Assembly (NCBI GenBank): GCA_043818215.1
Contig: JBDRGC010000150.1
Location: 1-10,767 of the forward strand
DNA from: JBDRGC01 sp043818215
Lineage (GTDB): Bacteria > Chloroflexota > Anaerolineae > Anaerolineales > UBA11858
Length of the DNA: 10,767 nt
Direction: 5' to 3'
Shown: positions 1 to 5,425 of the stretch, one piece after another
How positions within the stretch are numbered: the first letter of the stretch is position 1
How the letters are laid out: each line of letters begins with the position of its first letter
Position numbers and translations under genes: made by a program
Notes under the pieces: model-generated
Databases searched by the model: none
Seen by the model: only the letters and a program-made list of their open reading frames with translations
Told to the model about the DNA's origin: nothing

Positions 1-17
1 TTGAAGTGGACAAGTGA

Positions 18-280
18 GTGCGACACCCAATAGTGAGCGACTGGTTCTCAAACGCTAGAGTGCATGGGTGTAAAGGCGGTCGCCAAAGGCACACTCCGTG
101 AGCTGCCAGCCGAAGGCGGCGACACGTCGAGCACGTGGCTACACCTGCACTTGCAGTGCGGTGCAAGTGTGGTAAACGATGAGTGAAGGCATGGTTGAAG
201 CGTACCTTCGACACTTCCTTCGGTCGCAGGACAGGCGTCATGGAGAACCTGCGGAAACGGCTATTGCGCAGGCCCAAACG
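18..280 (+). mobile_element. 5' fragment of a group II intron (domain I)
   Basis: The stretch opens with GTGCGAC, matching the GUGYG 5' end of bacterial group II introns. It continues with domain I-like landmarks: a GAGCACG element near 130, a GGTAAACGATGAG element near 170 (similar to the GGAAAGCGATGAG block of known introns), and a GGAGAACCTGCGG segment near 241. Many short inverted repeats fit a folded RNA, for example the hairpin around 141-171. No reverse transcriptase ORF and no domain V hairpin follow; instead the sequence runs into an integrase 3' end. It is therefore a 5' remnant, not a working intron. The 3' limit is approximate. The intron assignment rests on remembered motifs and not on a covariance model. 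Confidence 0.55.
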
Positions 281-321
281 GGATTTGAGCTTTGGGTCAC
301 CCAGTACCTGCGTTCTGGGCA

Positions 322-434
322 GGTTTTCGCACAGTCCAGGAACTCCTTGGCCACAAAGACGTCAAAACCACCATGATATACACGCATGTGCTCAACAAAG
401 GCCCCTCGCCGTTCGCAGCCCCCTCGACACCTGA
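322..434 (+). pseudogene. Integron-type tyrosine recombinase, C-terminal remnant with a frameshift
   Basis: Codons from 328 read RTVQELLGHKDVKTT and then MIYTHVLNKG, the box II region of tyrosine recombinases, with the catalytic Tyr in the Y-T-H-V-L context. This is very close to integron integrases (IntI). The family usually ends a few residues later with a VRSPLD-type tail. That tail (VRSPLDT, then TGA at 432-434) is present but in another frame, so a one-base-class frameshift lies near 400. The N-terminal SAM-like domain and the first catalytic Arg are missing; upstream sequence resembles a group II intron instead. It cannot be functional. A XerC/D-like recombinase is the alternative, but the RSPLD tail favours the integron type. 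Confidence 0.75.
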
Positions 435-578
435 TCCCCCACCCGCCACACCTGCGCTTGCGACGGAGCGCAGCGCAGGTGCAAGTGTTCGCCACTCGCC
501 GAATATACAAACGGTACTTATCGCGCGTCTTTGGACTGCATCCCCGCAATGTCAACTCTACTTTTGAGAAAAAGACAT
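435..578. other. Intergenic stretch with a 10-bp inverted repeat
   Basis: No convincing gene is seen here. A perfect inverted repeat has arms CACCTGCGCT (449-458) and AGCGCAGGTG (472-481) with a 13-nt loop. It lies 15 nt after the integrase stop. No T-run follows, so it is not a canonical intrinsic terminator. From about 566 rightward the sequence belongs to the repeat shared with 3449-3641. Confidence 0.5.
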
Positions 579-1052
579 TTACACCCCATAACCATTTATC
601 ACCCTCCCCAATAAGTAAACCGACAACCCCAAGAACATTCCTGGTAAAGCCGGAACCAAGCCCGTGCGCCGGGACGTCCACCATCGCCGCCATAGTTCTA
701 AGCCCACAAAGGAAAAGACCAAGGCTGGCCATGGGAACAAGACAGCCAATGCGCCCGCTGCCAACAGGTCGGCTCGACCGATAACGCCAGCGCGCACGCC
801 ATATCCCATCAATAGCACCGGCCAGGCGGAGGGAACGAATAACAGTGGACAGATCAGGAAACCCGGCCAGGAGCGCACCCAGCCCCAGGCGACAGCCAAA
901 ACGACCATAAACGAATTAGCAGGATTAGCGGGAGTGCCCAGCAGCACTGCCCCCAGGAAGAAGACCTCGATAGCCGGGACAGTTCGATAGCGTAAATCGG
1001 CCAAACTCAGTAACGAAAAGGCGAACACGGAGAGAATTTCTTCTGTAGGCAT
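579..1052 (-). CDS. A24-family prepilin peptidase (compact form)
   Basis: This 157-aa integral membrane protein is probably an aspartic prepilin peptidase, which cleaves the leader of type IV/Tad prepilins at the cytoplasmic membrane. The two family aspartates are visible: Asp19 in the ADLRYRTVP segment after the first TM helix, and Asp95 in GRAD, the counterpart of the GxGD motif. A late VPALPG segment (133-138) resembles the IPFGPFL segment near the family C-terminus. The fused methylase domain of long PilD proteins is absent, as in the short TadV/archaeal types. The start is ATG at 1052; the ribosome binding site is weak. It lies 8 nt downstream of the TrbL-like gene and is probably cotranscribed with it. 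The Ala in GRAD is unusual. A second, truncated copy of its 3' end lies at 3462-3641. Confidence 0.72.
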   Translation of the reverse strand: MPTEEILSVFAFSLLSLADLRYRTVPAIEVFFLGAVLLGTPANPANSFMVVLAVAWGWVRSWPGFLICPLLFVPSAWPVLLMGYGVRAGVIGRADLLAAGALAVLFPWPALVFSFVGLELWRRWWTSRRTGLVPALPGMFLGLSVYLLGRVINGYGV

Positions 1053-1060
1053 CTGGTTAT

Positions 1061-2641
1061 TTACCCAACAATTCCCGCAATTTGATTTGCACCGACTCCA
1101 TGGGCCACCATTTCCAGAGGATTAGACGACCCTTCCACGGCGACATGATTGCCCTCGTAATAGCGCGCCATGCGTCCGATTGCTTCCGGGTACTGGGGCG
1201 CGAATGTGGATAGATCAAAACCCTGTTGTTTTGCTAAATTGTTCAACTGCCCAAAGCTGGTAGCAAACTGACCAGGGTGTCCATCGTAACCGCGCGGCGA
1301 TAAAGCGTCTGTCATTTGAGACTTTGTCATGCCCAGGCCTTGAGCGATGTCGGCATTGCTTGGCGGACGACGAGGAGGCGACTGATTGGTGTCAGAATCC
1401 CCGGACGACGGCGGGGACGGTTGTCTAGTGCCAGAATCCCCGGATGACGGACGAGTCGATTGACTAGAAAAGCGTTCCACGCGGTCTGACAATTCCGTTT
1501 TGCGGGCAGCCAGGGTCTCAAGCTGGGCTTGAGAACGTCTAAAGCCAGCCAGTTTATTCATGCCTGACGCACTGGCCCCGGCTCCCTGACGAGTGTAGTC
1601 CATAGCATTGCTGTAATGCTGCTGTGCTGCTCCCATGCCACCACCCCCGCCAGTCCTACCACCGGCTGCCGCGCCCCCACCGGTTGCGCCACCCATACCC
1701 CCCCCACCAGCCCTACCACCAGCTGCCGCTCCTCCACCGGCCATAGTTGCGCCGCCCATGCCACCACCACCGGCTGCCGCTCCCCCACTGGCTGCCGCTG
1801 CGCCGCCGTCCATGCCGCCACCACCGGCTGCCGCTCCAGCACTAGCCAGCCCTCCACCTCCTCCAACACCGGCCATAGCTGCGGTCTCTACAACCCCCTT
1901 GGCGGCATCAGCGAACTTCCCTACCGCATCCAGGGTAGCGGAAATGGTGAACTTGCCCAGAATGCCTGCCAGGGAAAGCATAGCTCCCGCACTGCCCATC
2001 ACCCAAAAGGTGCGGATGAGTACAGCCAACATCCCAGATCCAGCCCCGGGTAAAGAGATAGACACAGATGCCTTGAACAAACCACCGACCACAATGGGCA
2101 ATAGGGCAATAACGCCAACGGCCTTGATCCACAAGCCTCGCATCCAATGCATTTGCGAGATGACGCTGATTATAGAGATCACTGGTCCCACAACCGCCAT
2201 TAGGTACAAGGTGGCATTGGCAGCGGCAAAGGCAAAGAATATGCCAGCGAGGCCAATCACCCCTGCGATAGCCAAAGAAAAGGTTATCAAACCCGAGAAC
2301 ATGGTGTTGCCCATCACGCCAGCCGTCCCTGCCACAGACATGATGCTAACAAATGCCTGTGCCAGGACTGCGGTCTCTCCCAGCATTTTCCCTGACGCCC
2401 ACCAGGATAGCCGTACCAACAAGTCCAGGAACGGCCCTGCGGCAATGGCCAAAGCAGCAGCTGTTACCCAATCCCCCAATACTCGCACCACCGAGTCGTC
2501 GTCCCCAAAAAGACGTTGCCAATGATACATTGCCAGACGCAGTAGAAACAAAGCCGGGGCCAATGCCGCCGCGGTAGGCAGCCCTGACTGAGCAATGGCC
2601 TGGTAATAACCTTCAGATGGAGCCTGTAATACCTCTCCCAT
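1061..2641 (-). CDS. TrbL/VirB6-like polytopic membrane protein with Gly/Ala-rich repeat tail
   Basis: The protein is 526 aa from the ATG at 2641; a GTG just upstream at 2644 would add one residue. The N-terminal ~235 residues contain about six hydrophobic segments (roughly 23-42, 57-79, 117-145, 146-163, 174-192, 205-230). This fits the TrbL/VirB6 group that forms the inner-membrane part of type IV secretion/conjugation channels. Residues ~257-340 are almost only Gly, Ala, Met and Arg, built from repeats such as GGGAAAGGR and GGGGMGGA. A charged, Ser/Pro-rich region (about 380-435) and a soluble C-terminal domain follow. The upstream reading frame ends in TGATG at this start, suggesting translational coupling. 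Family assignment rests on topology and neighbours, not on a decisive motif. Confidence 0.62.
   Translation of the reverse strand: MGEVLQAPSEGYYQAIAQSGLPTAAALAPALFLLRLAMYHWQRLFGDDDSVVRVLGDWVTAAALAIAAGPFLDLLVRLSWWASGKMLGETAVLAQAFVSIMSVAGTAGVMGNTMFSGLITFSLAIAGVIGLAGIFFAFAAANATLYLMAVVGPVISIISVISQMHWMRGLWIKAVGVIALLPIVVGGLFKASVSISLPGAGSGMLAVLIRTFWVMGSAGAMLSLAGILGKFTISATLDAVGKFADAAKGVVETAAMAGVGGGGGLASAGAAAGGGGMDGGAAAASGGAAAGGGGMGGATMAGGGAAAGGRAGGGGMGGATGGGAAAGGRTGGGGGMGAAQQHYSNAMDYTRQGAGASASGMNKLAGFRRSQAQLETLAARKTELSDRVERFSSQSTRPSSGDSGTRQPSPPSSGDSDTNQSPPRRPPSNADIAQGLGMTKSQMTDALSPRGYDGHPGQFATSFGQLNNLAKQQGFDLSTFAPQYPEAIGRMARYYEGNHVAVEGSSNPLEMVAHGVGANQIAGIVG
1630..1875 (-). repeat. Degenerate tandem repeat encoding the Gly/Ala-rich tract
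   Basis: On the plus strand the pattern CCACCGGCTGCCGCT, with variants such as CCACCAGCTGCCGCT, recurs every 30-60 bases between CCCATGCCACCACC blocks. In the minus-strand gene this encodes repeated AAAGGGGMGG-like units (residues ~257-340). Such a repeat is prone to slippage in multiples of three. The plus-strand reading frame through it, rich in Pro and Ala, is only its shadow. Confidence 0.7.
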
Positions 2642-2697
2642 CACCTGTCCCCAGGCTCCGGTTTGCTCTCAAATATCTGGCGAAGCTTGCTTTTCAT
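2641..2697 (-). CDS. Short ORF (18 codons) overlapping the TrbL-like start; leader or gene remnant
   Basis: The ORF starts at ATG 2697, encodes MKSKLRQIFESKPEPGDR and stops in the TGATG that forms the ATG of the TrbL-like gene. An AAGGTAAG sequence just before the ATG could act as a ribosome binding site. The frame stays open further upstream on the minus strand (to about 2847), across the promoter of the divergent toxin-antitoxin genes. It may therefore be the last codons of a longer backbone gene whose front was lost when that module arrived. Whether it is a true leader peptide or a remnant cannot be decided here. Confidence 0.35.
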   Translation of the reverse strand: MKSKLRQIFESKPEPGDR

Positions 2698-2703
2698 CTT
2701 ACC

Positions 2704-2732
2704 TTGCTTCGCCAGGTTAAAGCATATATAAT
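2704..2732 (+). promoter_or_regulatory. Candidate sigma70 promoter of the toxin-antitoxin pair
   Basis: TTGCTT (2704-2709) and a consensus TATAAT (2727-2732) are separated by 17 nt. They lie 44 nt before the first codon of the antitoxin-like gene. The -35 matches only TTG. The module thus carries its own promoter, divergent from the backbone operon. Confidence 0.5.
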
Positions 2733-2775
2733 TATCTTCATCGATTGGTTTCAGAAAACGAAGAGGAGGTAGACA

Positions 2776-3087
2776 GTGAACATGAATACGGCAACAATCT
2801 TGGAGACCAGTGCCCAGCGTCTTTTCCCTGATTGGAGTTCGGAGCAAATATTGGCAGAACTGCTGTTAGAGCGGGTGAAAAAGAAATTAATCAGGTATCA
2901 AACAATGGCCCGCCAGTTCGAGTCTAAATATGGACAACAATTTGATACCTTCCGGCAAGAGATATTAGACACTGAACCAGAGTTTGATGTAGAGCAAGAT
3001 TATTTCGATTGGGAACTGGCTGTAACCGGTGCCAGCGACATGAAGGAAGAAATCAAACGCCTGCAGGCATTTGGAGAACCCTTGTGA
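2776..3087 (+). CDS. Probable antitoxin of a TumE-like pair
   Basis: This 103-aa, acidic, mostly helical protein has no recognised DNA-binding motif. A strong AGGAGG (2764-2769) sits 6 nt before the GTG at 2776; the ATG at 2782 (12 nt spacing) is the alternative start. The middle is a charged helix (LERVKKKLIRYQTMARQFE) and the end has a YFDWELA segment. Small helical proteins of this look often precede DUF6516/TumE-type partners. Its stop TGA overlaps the GTG start of the next gene. The antitoxin role is inferred from this position and size only. Confidence 0.5.
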   Translation: MNMNTATILETSAQRLFPDWSSEQILAELLLERVKKKLIRYQTMARQFESKYGQQFDTFRQEILDTEPEFDVEQDYFDWELAVTGASDMKEEIKRLQAFGEPL

Positions 3088-3437
3088 ACGTAGGGGGTTT
3101 GCTTGGTGCAATATATAGAGAGACTGGTAATCGCGCATACTTCGTACGCGTGAATGTGCTTGAGCATAGTTCGAATCTTCTCAAAGTGCGTTTGTATATC
3201 ACATCCAATCTCTTTGTCCAAATCTATCGCAACGATATTTTCGATACAACGAACTATGTCCTAATACATAATGGGCAGAGAATTTTTGCACACGATCAAT
3301 TAGGGGGCGTCTGGCATCGTCATACAGCAGCAAATCCTCACCTGCACGACACCAGTGCCGAAGGGCGTCAACCGGTAATCTTGTCCAAGTTTCTGGATGA
3401 GGTGGAATCCGTATTAGCTTCGATGGACTTGCCTTGA
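3084..3437 (+). CDS. TumE/DUF6516-like putative toxin
   Basis: From the GTG at 3084 the protein has 117 aa. The start overlaps the stop of the previous gene (GTGA), and GGAG (3073-3076) lies 7 nt upstream. A longer reading to 3009 would bury the start inside the partner gene. The pattern of alternating beta strands, then GGVWHRHTAANPHLHD, then a C-terminal EGRQPVILSKFLDEVESVL helix resembles the TumE-like (DUF6516) toxin family, in which an RRIF/GGWHRH-type core and an EGRKPV helix recur. The His cluster could be catalytic or metal-binding. The molecular target is not known from sequence. Confidence 0.55.
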   Translation: MNVGGLLGAIYRETGNRAYFVRVNVLEHSSNLLKVRLYITSNLFVQIYRNDIFDTTNYVLIHNGQRIFAHDQLGGVWHRHTAANPHLHDTSAEGRQPVILSKFLDEVESVLASMDLP

Positions 3438-3461
3438 CATCGATTCCTGAGAGCAAGACAT

Positions 3462-3641
3462 CTACCCCCCATAACCGCTTACCACCCTCCCCAACAAATA
3501 AACCAATAATCCCAAGAATATTCCAGGCAAAGCCGGAACCAGGCCCGCGCGCCGGGATGTCCACCATCGCCGCCATAGTTCTAAGCCAACAAAGGAAAAG
3601 ACCCTGGCTGTCCAGGGGAACAAGACAGTCAGAGCGCCCAC
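3462..3641 (-). pseudogene. Truncated second copy of the A24 prepilin peptidase gene (3' end)
   Basis: On the minus strand this encodes 59 residues ending SGYGG plus TAG, colinear with residues 99-157 of the peptidase at 579-1052. By eye 49 of 59 residues are identical (about 83%). Both catalytic aspartates lie in the missing part. There is no credible start: the homology simply stops at 3641 in a GTG codon without a ribosome binding site. Past the stop codon the two copies stay similar for only about 12 nt. The copy is in the same orientation as the intact gene and about 2.9 kb from it. Confidence 0.82.
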
Positions 3642-3845
3642 CCATAGCCTACTCCCAACCGGCTATCTGTTATAATCTTTTCAACGTTATCCTATTCAAC
3701 TGGGATACAGGGGGGAAACCCCTGCAGGAAAGCGAGCAGTCCCCCGAAAACCCCACCCACCCATCGAACATCCCCAGCGTACCCCTATTCGTCTTTGCCG
3801 GGGGAATCATCATATGCCCCTTAACGGGGAAAGGAGTTGTATAAC
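3642..3845 (+). promoter_or_regulatory. Extended -10 promoter and G/C-tract leader of the HU-like gene
   Basis: TGTTATAAT (3668-3676) is a perfect extended -10 element; no -35 is evident. The ~160-nt leader alternates C-runs and G-runs: a hairpin CAGGGG/CCCCTG (3708-3713 and 3719-3724, 5-nt loop), C-runs near 3741 and 3751, a GGGGG at 3799-3803, and CCCC-TTAAC-GGGG (3817-3829). The last of these abuts the AAGGAG ribosome binding site (3831-3836). The CCCC at 3817 could pair with either neighbouring G-run, so the structure could modulate translation. Confidence 0.5.
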
Positions 3846-4238
3846 ATGGCTAAAAAAATCAAGATGTGGCAGGAACTTGGCCCTAAACTGGAGTCAGCGA
3901 CGCCAATGGAGGCCGAAGAGATCATCGACGAGCTGATCGCCGCCACCAACCAGACGCGCGGCAGCATTCTGGCCGTGCTCTCGGAGTTGGATGTGGCCAT
4001 CGAGAAAAGCTTGAAGGCCGGGCGGATCGTCAAGCTGCCCAACGGCACTTCTTTCCGGCCCATCGGCAAGAAAGATGGCCGCGTCAAGATCAGCTTGCGC
4101 CTCAACCCGCGCGTGACCAATGGAGTCAATAGCGAATTCCGCGGCCAATGGATCAACGCCGAAAACATCGGCAAGACCGAAGCGGAGATGATCCCCATCT
4201 GGAACGTGCTGCACCCCGACGACCCCATCGAGGAGTAG
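3846..4238 (+). CDS. HU/IHF-like (HU-HIG type) DNA-binding protein
   Basis: The 130-aa protein starts at the ATG at 3846, nine nt after AAGGAG; an in-frame TTG at 3837 lacks spacing. Residues ~20-95 fit an HU-type fold with the order helix-turn-helix-beta arm: EEIIDELIAATNQTRGSILA, LSELDVAIEKSLKAGRIVKL, then PNGTSFRPIGKKDGR and the basic VKISLRLNPRV. This is the layout of the divergent HU family known from Bacteroidetes and Chloroflexi, in which the beta-arm replaces the canonical HU saddle. The C-terminal 40 residues (NAENIG..HPDDPIEE) are an acidic extension. It is followed at once by a palindrome cluster. Its codon use is more GC-rich than the neighbouring envelope operon, hinting at a separate origin. 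Confidence 0.62.
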   Translation: MAKKIKMWQELGPKLESATPMEAEEIIDELIAATNQTRGSILAVLSELDVAIEKSLKAGRIVKLPNGTSFRPIGKKDGRVKISLRLNPRVTNGVNSEFRGQWINAENIGKTEAEMIPIWNVLHPDDPIEE

Positions 4239-4302
4239 GTCTGAGAAGCACATTCTTGGCCCTAGCCCCCCCCAAAGCTGCCGCTCCACCCTGCGGCGGG
4301 CT

Positions 4303-4406
4303 GATTGCACCAGTGGAACATGAATATTCCACTGGTGCAATCGCTTCGTTCCACTGGTGGAATAAGGGCATCGCAGTAGTGAAACCAGAGAAAACCACCA
4401 GTGAAA
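4303..4406. repeat. Cluster of CACCAGTGGAA palindromes
   Basis: A perfect 16-bp inverted repeat has arms GATTGCACCAGTGGAA (4303-4318) and TTCCACTGGTGCAATC (4327-4342) with an 8-nt loop. Seven nt further lies TTCCACTGGTGGAA (4349-4362), itself nearly palindromic. A fourth copy, CACCAGTGAAA, follows at 4396-4406. So one ~11-bp motif occurs four times in alternating orientation within 104 bp. No T-run follows the hairpin, so it fits an operator or binding-site array, or a small palindromic element, better than a terminator. Confidence 0.7.
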
Positions 4407-4662
4407 TGCCTGGGGCAAGGGGGTAGGAATATAATGACGAATCTAATCCATGTACGCTTCTTCGGTGCGAATGGCGCTCTTTTGGTCGCCCCATGCACTG
4501 TTTTCAGGGATATAATTGGAATAGGGTCTATATCTGATATCCCGGCAAAATATGGGGTTATTTCGATCTGCAAAAGGGTTAGCTGGCATCGGTGGCATTG
4601 ATGACAATGTCGCAAATGGCAATAATCCCCCCATGAAGTCCTCGGTTGCGAAAGGAAATAAG
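4407..4662 (+). promoter_or_regulatory. Upstream region of the envelope operon with two -10-like hexamers
   Basis: Two consensus TATAAT hexamers occur, at 4430-4435 and 4511-4516. Neither has a clear -35 at 16-18 nt. A short reading frame starting at ATG 4434 (to 4601, 55 codons, preceded by GGTAGGA) is possible but has no recognisable features and is not called. I see nothing else in this stretch. Confidence 0.35.
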
Positions 4663-5388
4663 ATGAAAAAGATTAACTTGTTACTGCCGTTAACACTATT
4701 GGTAGTTGTATTTGTAATTACAGGTTGTTCTCCATCGTCTACCCCCACGCCTGCCAATACACCAACTACTACGCTAACTAACACTCCTGCTCCCGCTCCC
4801 ACATCCACGAACACACTGTCTTCTATGCTAATTGATACATCTACTCCCATATCAACAGATACCACGTTACCGACCGAAGAACCAACAGATACTCCTATTC
4901 CCACTTTCCCCACTTTGTCAGCACATTCAGTCTATGTTGGGGCGGAACTTACCGAAGGCTATGATATGGGTGTTGATACATCAGGTGGATTGACCAATTG
5001 GGTCACTAATATGGATGGGTATATGTGTATGGCTTATCCTGATGTCCAAAGCTGGGGTGCCGTGTTTATTACTTTTGGGAAGCCTACAGACCCGCCACGG
5101 CCTGGACAAGATCTTTCCAGCTACCAAACGCTTTCCCTGGAGCTCCGAGGAGAAGTGGGAGGTGAAGATGTACGGATAGGCCTCAAAGACAACAAAGATC
5201 GCGACGATGGAAACGAAACAAAGATTTTGGTATCCAATCTGACTACAAGCTGGCAGACTTGTACATTTCCTCTTTCAGGTTTCTATACTACTGATTTGAC
5301 CAGGCTCTACGTAGTGACCGAATTCGTTTTTGATTCGGGTATACCGTCTGAAACCGTATGTTTTCGCCACATCCAATACTTACCTTGA
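4663..5388 (+). CDS. Lipoprotein with Thr/Pro linker and a CBM-like jelly-roll domain
   Basis: From the ATG at 4663 (ribosome binding site AAAGGA at 4651-4656) the protein has 241 aa. A Lys-rich start and hydrophobic stretch end in VITGC, a good lipobox with Cys22, so it should be lipid-anchored outside the membrane. Residues ~23-85 are a Thr/Pro/Ser linker, typical of exported proteins spanning a cell surface layer. Residues ~88-241 look like a beta-sandwich of the galactose-binding/CBM11 type, with segments SYQTLSLELRGEVGGEDVRI and GLKDNKDRDDGNETK followed by a C-terminal strand. Together with the next gene, a glycoside hydrolase, a carbohydrate-binding role is plausible. An earlier in-frame start at 4552 would place the signal peptide internally and is rejected. 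Confidence 0.7.
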   Translation: MKKINLLLPLTLLVVVFVITGCSPSSTPTPANTPTTTLTNTPAPAPTSTNTLSSMLIDTSTPISTDTTLPTEEPTDTPIPTFPTLSAHSVYVGAELTEGYDMGVDTSGGLTNWVTNMDGYMCMAYPDVQSWGAVFITFGKPTDPPRPGQDLSSYQTLSLELRGEVGGEDVRIGLKDNKDRDDGNETKILVSNLTTSWQTCTFPLSGFYTTDLTRLYVVTEFVFDSGIPSETVCFRHIQYLP

Positions 5389-5425
5389 AATTGAATTCAA
5401 GTCCATCTCCCTTGTGAGTAAATAA

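Noticed and set aside
238..732. Minus-strand reading frame over the peptidase 3' end and integrase remnant
   Set aside because: It is out of frame with the conserved peptidase sequence and crosses the integrase tail on the other strand. The similar frame at 3199-3645 exists only because the nucleotide sequence is duplicated.
1635..2525. Long plus-strand Pro/Ala-rich reading frame
   Set aside because: It is the shadow of the Gly/Ala repeat of the minus-strand TrbL-like gene; it has no ribosome binding site and no domain-like sequence.
3894..4418. Minus-strand frame opposite the HU-like gene
   Set aside because: The plus-strand frame has the better start, ribosome binding site and HU-like pattern; the other frame contains the palindrome cluster.
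4434..4601. 55-codon ORF before the envelope operon
   Set aside because: There is a weak GGTAGGA upstream but no domain, no codon-use signal and no conservation that I can judge.
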